In this document: positions 14,501 to 51,700 of the stretch, in pieces | Numbering within the stretch: position 1 is the stretch's first letter | Layout: each line of letters starts with the position of its first letter | Assembly (NCBI GenBank): GCA_038380795.1 | Contig: CM076268.1 | Coordinates: forward strand, 2,343,501 to 2,407,500 | Source: Pyrocephalus nanus | Lineage: Eukaryota > Chordata > Aves > Passeriformes > Tyrannidae | Direction: 5' to 3' | Length of the DNA: 64,000 bases | Position numbers and translations under genes: made by a program | The notes under the pieces: model-generated | Told to the model about the DNA's origin: nothing | What the model saw: only the letters and a program-made list of their open reading frames with translations | Database searches by the model: none

Positions 14501-17500
14501 TTTAAAAGTCTTGCCAAAAAAAGCAAAACCCACTGTGTTGTCACGACATTTACTGCTTTATCTTAGAGTAGATAATGGTTTTAAAATGCATATATTTCAT
14601 TTCTTTATTCCCAAATGGTATTGCAAATAACAACTTGGCAATCTGTAACAACTACTGACTTTTCAGGATATTCAGTTGACTATTTATGACCTGTTTATAT
14701 TAAAAAAAAATATTGTTTTGTACTAATTGGAATGCAGATTTATTCCTGTAAACTGACAACATTAATCCTGGAAAAGCCACCAGCTCATGTGCTAACATGG
14801 AACAAGCAGGGATGAGCCAGACCTCTGCAGATCCTGGGGATGTCCAGGCTACCCCTGGTGCTGCTGCAGGAGGAGGGATGCTGAAATTCCTGAGAGCAGC
14901 CAAAGAAATTGGCTCTCAAGTGCCATAAAATTCCAGGGGCACCTCTTACAACCACAGTCAGCCCGAGGTATTTAGTTTAAGAATGATTAATCACGGTTGA
15001 ACCAGCCTTTTGTTTCTTTTTTTTTGACATCTCAGAGCCCTTTCTAGTATTATTCCATGGATCTGAAGTCTGGCCATGGCTTGATACTGGAGGAGACTGT
15101 TTGAAATAATTCCATTTACTTTGGCCTGCATACAAGTCTTGGATAAAGGCTTCAGTCAAAACACCTCTCCACATCACAGAATTGGTCTTAAAATGGCACA
15201 CAGAGATAACACAGCAAGAAGACATTAAATCTGTTGTGCACTTCAAAGCACACTGGGAGTTATTTACCGGCACCAGGGGAGTGGCTGCAGGGAAAGCAGA
15301 TTATTGACCAAAACAAGCGCTGATACAAGCTCCAAGTGCAGCATCTGAGTGCAAATATTGACACAGAGAAAAAAAAAAAACAACAACTCACAAAGCCTAG
15401 GATTAAGGAAACTCCCCTAGAAAACGTCACCAACAAATCCTTCCCCACAAAAAAACTTAGAGGAGAAAATGATTTAACACCAACAGGGGCCCAAGAGCAA
15501 ACACAGAGTAACTCTATAAATATGTTTGTAAACAAGTATCTTTAAGTGGAAAAACATTAACAAGTGCACATACAGGACTTAAACACATGAGAAACAACCC
15601 TGAGAGCAACCTCACCTGAAAGTAAAATACTTGCTTATACTTAAAATTTGATCACACGCTCCAAAATGCATTAGGAAAAAAAGACTTTGCATCTTATGAC
15701 TCCTGGAAAATTTTCCAGGAGACTGTTTTCCAACATAAGAACCACCACATCTAACAGAGCCTGAGAAGGTTTACCACAAGGTCATGAATTTCTTCAGAGA
15801 ACCATTTTAATGTTGCATTGCCCCAACCTACCCAGAAAAAAAAAAAAAAAAAAAAATGGAACAAAGCCATTGCTTCAGGTTTTTCCTTGGATTTTTCCAT
15901 ATTAACCCAGTGAACAGGACTACAGAAATCCTTTTGTCTCAGTTTAATGTAGATTTTATTTTACCAGTTTATAAATATTAACCCATACATGGGAACAAAT
16001 CTGAGAGAAGCTGGGAATTAAAAAACAGTCTAAATGTCACAATATATTCCCTTCCCCCATCTTAAAAATTAAATTAAAGTAATTTCCCTGGGACTCCACT
16101 GTTTTAAAATCCCATTGCAATCCATGCAAAGGCTGCTTGGGAACAAAAGGAATGAGGAGAGTGAGTCAAAAGGGAGCTTTAATTTTAAAAACCTCTGTAA
16201 TTATGTCTGATCCCTGGGTCAGATGATACTCTAACCATTCATCTTCCTGCCTGATAATGCAGAATTCTTCAGTTCTGTCACTGAGCCACAGGAATCCTGA
16301 TTTGGGATTGGCTTGCAGGACACTCAGGCCTCCAATCTTCCATTGGATTACACACCATTCATGCCCCAAACTGTGCCATTTGTGGAAAGATAATCCTTCA
16401 GATGAAAAGGTCACCCAGTGACCCCCACATATTCTCTGCCAGTTTAGCCTCTGACCTGTTCAGTTATGGCTAAAAATATCCAGCAGCTGCCCAATATTAG
16501 ACCATAATACTATAACAAATCAAAGATTAAAATTATACCATTTTTATACCAAACACCAGTCACTGGGATACACCATCAGATATTACCAATGATTTAAAAA
16601 ACAATGCTGGATTGCTATTTCACACACACACAAAGAAGGCAGAATCCAGAAGAGATGTCAACAGCTTTCAGTGCCAGGAGGTGTAAGTGTTCTTCACAAG
16701 ACACTGCTTATTTAGAGAAGTGACACTGTGCTGAGCCTCCCTTTCTAAAAATTCTAGTAACAAATTTGCAAAGAAAATTACAAGCAAAGGGTAAAACCCC
16801 CCATGGGGTTTGCTTTCCAGTTCCTCCTTTTTTTTTTTTCTTTTTCCTCTTTATTTAATTTCCTTACCTGCCATCAGTTTAACAACAGTTCCCTTCAGCC
16901 TCTCATTCTTTCCATTTTAATGCCATTAAGGGAAGGGGAGCCTCTAACATCTCTATTAAACTGTAATAAAGCAAAGTCTCCAACATGTAATGCCTCTAAG
17001 TCAACCAGGCATTACTGAAATTACTTAATCTGCAAAGTTCAGTGCTTGCCCACCCTCCTTCACCATTCCCAATCCCTTCCCAAGAGCAGCAGCATTATCC
17101 AGACCCATTTCAGGGCTTAGCTTCAGAATTGGTTTCCGGTGTTTTATTTCAGTGAGGGGAAAGTGGAACTACACGGAATTGATGTCAACTTGATTTTTCA
17201 ATTGCCTTGCTCTTGGCCGCTCCTAAAACAAACGTGCCCAGGAAAAGAAGTATAAAATAGAATATCAAATAGAATTAATTGATTGCATTGTTGCTCTCCC
17301 AATACATTATGTGTGTGTCTGTGTGTTCTCATTATCTGAGTGCAGGTTTTCTCCTTCTCCCCCCTCAGCCTGAACCACCTAAACACACCGACATGTGCAG
17401 GTTCCTGGGAGACTAAAATGCAAATTCTACCCAATCACAGCCATATCAGACAGTCATTAAGTCTAAGCAAAGGGAAGAAAAAGAGCTTTTGTGGGGGAAA

Positions 17501-18822
17501 CAAAGAGCAAAATAGTCCCACTACAATCTAATCCATTTCCAATACTTAAGAACGAAATCTAGGAGCATTGTGGGAATCTCATGTTCCTAAAAGAATAATT
17601 TCCAAATACCAGCACTGGCCCAAAAGAACAGGCACCACGTTAAGATAAATAATATCAATGTATAGTGGCTCTTCAGGTTAGCAATTAATCTTTGTATTTA
17701 AATAGTTTGCTGGCTAGTTTATTACATTTATTAAATCCATGTATACAAAGTTCATGCTTTTAATAAAACACTACAAGCAGCTGAACCCGAAGTTTGTTAA
17801 CCGTGATATCTTTCAGAACTGGAACACTTTTTGCTGTTATAGCCAGATTTGTTTCTTTTCCCCAGCAACCCAAATGCATTCTTTTTACAAGTCTTGAATC
17901 CTGCAGGTTGTAGAACTTTGGCAAAAGGGACATAAACACACACAGACAAACATCTTCCAAAAACAGAGGGAGGGATTTGTTATTTGTTATTTTCAGGAGA
18001 CCGAACCTTTGAGGTCACCTGGAGGGCAGACCATGAAAAAGCTGAAATTTTAATGAATCGCACAATTTTTTGGATATTTGCAAACCAGCTGAAAATATTG
18101 CAGACTTCAAGCACACTTTGGGGGGAAAAGGAAATGAAGGCACTGCTCCTCTTACTCTAGATTTTGTGAGCTTTTTATCTTTTCACATTATTAACAGATA
18201 TAAACGTGTAAATGTCCAGGAAATTGCTATCAATGTTCAGTACTTGGGTTGTATCATAATTATGTTCAAAAGCAATGATGCACTTATAGAAAAGATCTAA
18301 AACACAGAGGAAAGACACTTTTAGGCACTCAGGGCTAAACTAAGCTGAAGCCAACAGGGTTCCAAAGGAGGGGTGGTGACACTGGTTACCCTCAGCATCC
18401 TGTGGGTTATCCTGACCCCCCCCAAAATCTGCTACCTGGCACAAAATTGCTGCTCACCAAACTTCTCATTGATTTCAGGGGCAGAAAAGTCCCCCATCTT
18501 TATCAAAAAAACAAGGAGGAAAAGCCCCAGCACAGCCAAGCCCACAAAGGCATCTTGATCTCTGCCTCTGGTCACCAAGCAACAGTCCCACTAATTTGCA
18601 AACCTAAAAAAAGGGAGAATTTCAGCCTACTGGAAGAGATAACACAAGATAACCAGGTAACCCAATGACAAACCATTATCTTGAAAGCCTCTCCATGTGA
18701 ACTGCTCTTAAGCCAAGCTGTAACAAAGAGCACAATTTAAAATAAAATAAATAAAAAAATAAATCCTAAGCCAAGTTAAATAGTAACCAACATTCACATT
18801 TAACCATATAAAGCCCACATTA

Positions 18823-43909
<25,087 letters not shown>

Positions 43910-44474
43910 GGCGCCGGCACCCCCGCGGCGCCCCCGCCCGGGCCGGGCCCGCGCCGCCCCTCAGGGCAGGGTTGGCAGCACAGCGGCGCGCTCGGCTCGG
44001 CTCGGCTCGGCCGGGATGCTCCAACCCCGTTCCTCTCGCGGCCTGACCGGTTTCTCACCCCAACAGGCACGCCCTCAACAATTTGCCAGATCGCTCTGTA
44101 CCCGGCTACTGCAGCGCGATAAAAGGATGGAAGAAATAATGGCATCACCGTTTGCTGTAAGCCTCAGTTTAGACAACATAACTCTTGTCAGGTTTTGTCT
44201 TTTCCGAAATTTTAATTTTAGAAAATTAATCTTAATTCATTAAAATTCTAAAATCCAAACTGTAGTTTGAAGTGCAAGTCTAGGGACTCAAAAAGAACGT
44301 AAAACCTTGCACACCAATCTGCTTTTCACTTTTCTGCAGCTCCAGAGGCTGTGCTCCCCTACAGAGCATTTTCTGGAAAGGGAGCTAGACTTTATTCATT
44401 TTTAACAAAATAATATCGTGGTCCCATAGAGCTGGCCTGCCTCAGTTACCAACCAAACACAGGTGGAGCTTGGG

Positions 44475-44496
44475 AAAAAAAAAAAAAAAAAAAAAA
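44475..44496. repeat. Poly-A tract, 22 nt
   Basis: A run in the spacer between ATE1 and NSMCE4A. Confidence 0.9.
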
Positions 44497-44811
44497 GAGG
44501 GGAATTGCCATCTATAATTGGGACCAAATTTCCAAACTCAAACCTTTATTTCCAGAACAGCAAGAACACTTATCAATTTCTCCTGCAACACCAAAATCAT
44601 GTGGATTAGCAAGATTATCCCAGCAGGGATGGATAACTGTGTAAATTCTATGTGCTGCTGCTGCTGGGGAGAGACAAGGGAGGAAGGAAGGGGAACAATG
44701 TTTCCTTGTTATAGAACCTGGTGTCAGTAAACTTTATACAAAGTAGTAAACTAAGCTAGAATTAACAGACACTACATAGTAATAACCCTGTGACAAGTCT
44801 AAACTTCTCCT

Positions 44812-44978
44812 CAGGTTGCCCAAAGAAGCTGTGGCTGCCCCATCCCTGGAAGTGTCCAAGGCCAGGTTGGATGGGGCTTGGAGCAACCTGGGATAGTGGA
44901 AGGTGTCCCTGCCCATGACAAGGATGGAATAAGATAAGCTTTAAGGTCCCCTCCCACCCAAACCATTCCATGATTCTA
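44812..44978 (+). mobile_element. CR1 LINE 3' fragment
   Basis: CAGGTTGCCCAAAGAAGCTG, GGAGCAACCTGGGATAGTGG and a terminal CAAACCATTCCATGATTCTA. It lies within or next to the NSMCE4A 3' UTR. Confidence 0.9.
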
Positions 44979-45592
44979 AACAAAGCAGCTTATTCAGTGT
45001 TGAGATGTTCCAATAAGAATAAAATTTATTTTACAATATATACATATAAAACAATTTTTCTGGGGAAAACATTCTGAAGTATTTCCTTTAAGGCACCTAG
45101 GGGGAGAGAAAAAGAAAACAACAGACAATATGCAATAAAATTTGGAGCTTTCAAAATGACTGTGACAGTAAAAGAATTCAGTCCTATCACTGAAAGAATT
45201 TTAGGGAATTTAGGAACAGTCTGGTTCCCTCTAAGTCCCTCTTCAAACTACTTGTATTAACAACATCAGCTGTCACTAAGCTGAAAAAAAAAACCAAACA
45301 AAAAAACTAAGCTATGATTCTTCCCAACACTGCATTCCAAGTATGAAGTTCCAAAAATTAAGTCTATCACTGAACTGACCATCAAAAGTAAAAATAAAGG
45401 GTTTTTCCCCCAGGTAATTAGAGCACACAAGATTAGATTACATTTTGTTTCATGAAGAGAGCAAGAAGACAGCAATGTTCCAATATTACAGTAACCCTGA
45501 TTACAGTTCTACATTTTTAAGTCCCACATAGTTTCCCTGTAGTTCTTCCAGGTGCATAAGGAACTCATGCACTGGATCCTTATTGGGTTTGA

Positions 45593-45598
45593 TTTATT
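45593..45598 (-). promoter_or_regulatory. Candidate NSMCE4A poly(A) signal (proximal)
   Basis: AATAAA on the minus strand about 20 nt after the stop codon. Another AATAAA lies at 45025-45030. The distal one would give a 3' UTR of about 600 nt and may be the main site; the sequence alone cannot decide. Confidence 0.4.
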
Positions 45599-45618
45599 AA
45601 AAGAACTTACTTGAAAAA

Positions 45619-45702
45619 TTATTTTGTCTCCATTTCCTCTTCAGTGCTCTGAAAAGGAGGGCTTATCATGGCTTCTGTTATTTCAAATGCTTCTATGATC
45701 TC
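45619..45702 (-). CDS. NSMCE4A: NSMCE4A exon 10 and stop
   Basis: The final 84 nt encode [16 protein letters not shown], ending EEEMETK and TAA at 45621-45619. It matches human EIVKTFEISEPVITPS. Confidence 0.94.
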   Translation of the reverse strand, partial: EIIEAFEITEAMISPPFQSTEEEMETK

Positions 45703-48700
45703 CTGGTTAGAGATGACAGCAGTCAGTCAGTCACAAGAGCTGGACTATTTTAATTTAATTACCAAATTAAGTAATGACATTTCTGACACTAAAGCACATA
45801 ATTTCAAATTATTATGTTTCTCCTGCATATTCTGAGCGAGGGATAAAGAAGAAGAGCTGTATGGGCTCAAAACTACTTTTTGTCTTCTAAGGTTTACTAC
45901 AAACAGCAAAATAGTGGGGAAGAATAATGGGAACACCTCCTGAGAGCATGAGCAGCCCAGCTCTTTGGATGCATCCCTAAATTTAAGGTAAGAGGAACTA
46001 ATGCAAAGTATCAAAAGGTCTCTGTGGTACCTTCCATTCTTCCTGGGTCAGAGACATGACAAGTTGTTTCCGTGCTCCAGGTCCCCGGTTAATCTCCCCT
46101 ACCTTCCTGGATTTTGTAGGCTCTGATCAAAATAACAGTATTTTCAGTATTTACACTTGCAAAGTCAGTTTTCCCCCAGGAGCACAAAAGCTCCACAAAA
46201 ATCAAATCCATTCCTCGTGTTCCACCCAGTTAGTCTCAGTCAATAGCCTGCGCTGCTTAAGAGATTTCCTTTATCTCACCCTTTCAATATTTAGGAACTA
46301 ATGTTTTTCAGTCCCAGAAAGACATAAGTATTTCATTCCTTAACCCCACTGACATCCTGTGGGAATGAAAGCCAAAGACCTCGTGTAGCATGGAATTCCC
46401 TTTCCAACTGTTTTGAACCTCCAGCAGTTCCCAACTCAACAGAGACAACGGAAGCTTCTTGCACACAAAAAATACTTTAGCAAAAATGTACCTTGAAAGG
46501 TAATAATCTTTGATTTCTTTTAATAGAATTAATTTGTATAAATCAGCACAATGGTCTTTTTTCATACAATGGTATTTGAAAACATTCAATTCTTTCAGCC
46601 CCTCATAAATCTCTTCGTGCCTTCAATTACGTTCCCAGCTAAAAATCAACCTGAAACTTTGTGAACATGTAACATGTAATGTTGTAGCAAAAAGCTATTA
46701 GGGTCTTTTAAAGCTAGCTTTTACCTATTATGGGCAGTTTATCATCATCCAGCCTTACTTCTGCAAGACCATCCTAAAAGACAGTGGGATTTAAAGTTTC
46801 AGAAGTTAGAGGTATCCAGTTAGGATAATGCACTGAGATTTCGTGTTTTTACTTACTACATAATCATAGACAGGTACATATATTGATAAAGAATCTTCAC
46901 TGGCATAATAAACAGGAGGAAAGTATTTAAATATAGCACTTATTAATGAAGAATGCAGCCCATATAGAACAGTGGCTAACTTGGATTATGAAAACTTTGC
47001 TCACTAAAATCATTATTATTCATTAAATACACTTGAGATAACCCTTCATAATCACATCACCATTCATTATAAACCTGAATTTAGTCAGAATATCTTTGTC
47101 AGTTTCGGTCTTTTAAAATTAATTTTATTTATTAGACAAACTAAATATAGTTTCAAGTGCAAATCTATTCTTCAAAAAGAATATAAAACCCTGCACTAAC
47201 ATACTCTTCTACAACCTCAATAACTCTTCTGTACTCTGTGACTGCTTTCTTATATCTCAAATATAAACCAGAATCTTTTCTGGAAAGCATATTGACAGCA
47301 ATATTTCACTATTGTTGGTAAATCGATTGCAGCAGAAAAATCTAAGAAAAAAATGAGTCTGTCAACTCTGTTTTCGTTTTTATTCAATTACCAAAATATC
47401 ACAGGTTGTTTGTAGGAAATAAATCAGTATTCCTAATATTTGAAACCTAACTTTTAAATCTTGAAGACATAAAATCAACAAATCAGGATGTCTAGATAAC
47501 TCCAATATCTAAAGTGAGATTTCAAGGACGTACCAAGCCTTACCCTTATGAGGAAGGACACATGAAACATGTTTTCCACAGTGCGTGTAAAGGATTTTGG
47601 ATCAATCACAAAATCAAAGTAGGAAATGGGGGTATCAGCTGGAGATGCAAAAATGGCTTTGTTAAAACAAACAAACACGGAGTTAAAAGATGTAAAACAA
47701 ACTTAAAAGAGAGACAGTGCTCCTTTCAAAACCCAACAGAATGTTTGTCAATTTAGTAACAATGCTGACTTCCCTGCTGCCTGCAAAAAGGAACATCTAT
47801 AGAGTTTATTTTTTTCTTCCATCTTTTCCCCCATGCAGATCCATAAGCAGGGATTATTTGGCTGCCTTCTAAGAAGTGGCAGGCTCTACTCAAGATGAGA
47901 GGATTCACATTTACTCTGCAGCCAAACAGCCACCAACAAGTGTTCATAAAAAATCCATAGTTGGTAAATGTGCTTCTATATTAAGATTTCTACTTGCAAA
48001 CTTCACCTCATTTTGGCTCTGCAGTTTAACCACTCCCAACTGTAAAAACCAGTGAATATTCATTTTCTCCAATTAATGCTTAATTTCCTCATACTTACGA
48101 TCGCTTTCAAAAAGAGTCTGCAGTATTCCCAGGATCCTCTCTACTTCTTTTTCTGTAGCTTCCTCATGAGACTCCTCCATTTTTTTTAACTGGGAAAAAG
48201 CAACACAGATTCACCTCAAATAACCACTGCTGTATTATGGGAATATGCAAAGGGCCTTTTACGAACACAGAACATAAAAGCTGAATTTTTCTCCCTACGT
48301 GCACCATCACAAACACACTTGTGCAAACATGAGACAATTTTTTAAGAGCTTTAGGGTTTAGGTCCCATCTTAAATATCAAACTGAAAGGCTACAGCTTGT
48401 ATGTTCTGAGCCCATTAAGGGCTATACTTTTCAATGGCTCTGTGGAATTGGGTTACACAGTGGCATAGTGTGTGAGGTTAATGAAGAAGATCATTTATAA
48501 ACAACTCAAAAACCCTCCAGCCCCTCTTCTTCCCAGTACAAAGTGCAAGAGAATCCTTTCTATCACTATCTGGATTATTATTAAGTATTTTAAAAGGCAA
48601 TAATCAAGCTTTTGCCTCTATGTCCTGGCATTATCACAGTCTGAGCTTCCCTATTAACACCATGGTTTATGTTTTCAAAGTTTCAGATGTTAAGTCTCCA

Positions 48701-51700
48701 GGTATTCCCAGACTTCTGCCTTTCTCCCAGGGTACCACAGAAGGAAGAGGGAAACAGAAGGCAATAAAAATAGTGGTTAAGTGAGCTAATTAACTGCTGT
48801 TAACCACATTGCAGGGCAAAGGCCACACCCTGCCAGACACTTTTGAAAGAAAAACGGAAGCCACGCCCATGTAAAGAAGCTTTTTTTTTTTGTTTCCTTT
48901 TAAAGGAACAGGCATCAGAGCAATTAAGCTCATATGAACTTGAAAAATCCGTGTGTAAATTATATTTCTGAAGACAAAATTAGTCTGTGAAACACTGCAG
49001 TCCACACAAAACAAATCAAGAGGCCTAATAATGAAGTCTGAGTCCTTTAGTACTGTAGAAGCCCAGAAAGGGCTGATGTGCACGTCTCAAACACAGCTGG
49101 ATGGCTATGGACCCAAACAAGGATTGCTGGAAGCAACAACCAAGGATTGTGATAAAAAACACGCTGTGAGAAAGAAGAGGATGTGGCTGGAAAAAGAACC
49201 ACATGGAGGTAAGGCAGCACTTGGCTGTGACAAACATCCTTGTTTTGGCTCCTGCAGTTAAAGCACAACCCAGTCCAGCACAAGCACCTTGGCTGATCCC
49301 TTCCCCTTAAGAGTGGGATGTCACAAGTGCCACACAGTTTGTAATTACAAACCCCAAACCGACATGAACAGAAAGCTCTAGAAGTCAGGAGTAATAACTA
49401 TGCCAGAACAAGTGGTTAATAAAGATAACGCTTTACAAACCTGAGTGGGCATTATCTGTTTTGCTTCTCCTCTTGAAGCCTTTTTCTGCCTCTCAATCCG
49501 TTGCTTTGCTACAGGAGGTTCAGACTTGAAAGATCCCAACCTAACAGAAATACAATGAACACGTACATGGAAATCTGGTTTGCACTGCATGCTTAGAAAT
49601 CTACACACTGAGCAGTGGATCTCCCGAGAAAAGTGTAAAGTAATGAGTGATACCTAAAGATAAAGTTCATCACATTCAGAGACTTCTGGAAAGAACCACC
49701 CCCAAAAGTTGCTCCAAATATTTTGGCAGCCTCATACCAGAACATGTAGAATATTTGATGCAATTATTCCAACTTTCTTTTTAGACTGAAGAATTCCAGT
49801 CTACTTTCTTTTCATTTTGCAAATGTTCACACATCCTCCATCAAAAGAAGCCCATCTTTACTGAGAATATCAAAATGCAAGGAGCAAATCAAGTCTTTTG
49901 TGCAGTCAGTTTCGTCTTAAAATCACAAAAACAACTGTAAAATAAGGTTAAGAGCTTAGAGCTTGAAAGTGCAAACCTAAGTTTCAAATATCTCAATTAG
50001 CTATCCAATAGTAAATATCAGATATTGTAGGATCAAATTATTATATTCAGCAACTTTCTTACAATTACAGTGATAATTATGGGAGGATGGAACAAGTGTA
50101 AAAGAACTGAATAATATTCTATCAGCTCTGGTCATTTAATGTAATACTGCTGGTTATTTAATTGAACTTGGCTCTGCTACTGGAGGCTGACTTTTTAAGA
50201 GATTTAAACTGAAGCATTGTCTGTAAGCCAGGTGATTCAGGGTCAGCTAAACAGGCTCCCACTAAATGTGTTGCCTACACCTAAGGAGAGGTGAGGCTGA
50301 TTCCACTTTCTGGCCACTGGCCAGAAATTAGGTGATTTGTTCTAAAGGTAGAGCCAGAAAGCAAGACTCTAAAAGACAACTCATTAACACAAATGTACAA
50401 GAACAACTGTCAGTCTCTTCATGTTAATACAATCATCAGGTAGAAAATACAGACCTCCCTGGACTGACATTCTGTAACTGTCTGAGAAAGAACAAAGGAA
50501 AAAAAAAAAAAAACACAACCAAAAAGGCTCCTGTACTCATGATTCTGGCTGCAGCTTGTACAGGGAGAGAATGATGACCAGGGAAGAGTCAGCTTCCAAA
50601 GGAAATACCTGGTCTGAACAGATATAATATCACCTTGCTAGTGATATTATTTTGTAGCCAAATCAAAACCAAAGCAAGAAATATTATTACGTATTTTGGA
50701 GATGAGGAGTTCACCGCACCAGTAGAACAGAGATCACACAGAAGTCGTTGCTGACACTCTGCTGTGACCTCAGATTAAACTATTCCAGCCCAGGGCATTA
50801 AAGATAAGACTCCATTAAGGCCATTACCTTGTGCTGCAGTATTACATATACACAGTATTGCCTTAAAGGAACTTACATATAGTGAAAAGTAGGTGCTCTT
50901 CTGAAGTACTTCAGTGCTTCTTCGCCCACTTTCTGCCAGGCATCATGAGGTAAAAAACCACCATGTTCACGGTCATTTTCTTCTACTTCTGTGCGATTTA
51001 TACCCATGAGGGTCAGCTACAAAAGGAAAAAAGATGCAGTGAAAATTCACTTAAACCAGGAAGACACACTCATGGTGAAACACTGTACTGTGGTGTTTGC
51101 CTGATAGATTAATATTTAATATCACTGCATAAGGACTTTCCTGAAGATACTGTGAAAACAGATAAACACTCACACACTTGTGTTCAGCTGAGGAAAAAGA
51201 GCCACAGGTAAATAAAACTGCTTAGATTCCACCAAATTTTCGATGATGTATGAAGTAGCAGAGCATTACTTAAACTGCACTAGAGAGCTCAGACATCTCA
51301 CAGTTTCTGAACACCACACACTCCCAGGAAGTTCAGCCCCTCAGACACCACAGAACAACTTATTTGGCCTATTCCTGCATCCACCAGTCCAGACTAACCC
51401 AGGAAAAACTTCAGCAACACAACTGAACTTGATGGGTTTTTATACTGTAGAGCTCTAGACCTGACCAAAGACTCAGATTCCTTACTGAGTTGCTGTAACA
51501 CAAAGGAAAATTTTCAAGGAGGAAATACCCCAACAGCCTGCTTGAAAGCTGTTCTGAACCAGCTCTTCCCAACTTACCAAGTCTTCCGCAAATGTTGCTG
51601 AATCAAATGATGTCATCTCAGAGTGTAACTCATTGGCCTTCTCCTTGCCTAGATTGGATGCCAAGACAAGGAACTGGGCATCCAGCGCAGCCTCTCGTGC

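Larger units (their letters stand above)
43910..45618. other. Spacer between ATE1 and NSMCE4A
   Basis: A 1.7-kb interval holding the outer edge of the ATE1 CpG island, a 22-base poly-A tract at 44475-44496, a CR1 3' end at 44812-44978 and the NSMCE4A 3' UTR. No independent gene seen. Confidence 0.75.

Noticed and set aside
44734..44983. Minus-strand frames beside NSMCE4A
   Set aside because: They translate a CR1 tail (MGRDTFHYPRLLQAPSNLAL type), a common artefact in bird DNA, also seen at 1123-1416.
46031..46098. Shorter NSMCE4A exon 9 using the acceptor at 46099-46100
   Set aside because: It keeps frame, but the acceptor 24 nt upstream restores the conserved EP start and has a better pyrimidine tract; the shorter form is at most an alternative.
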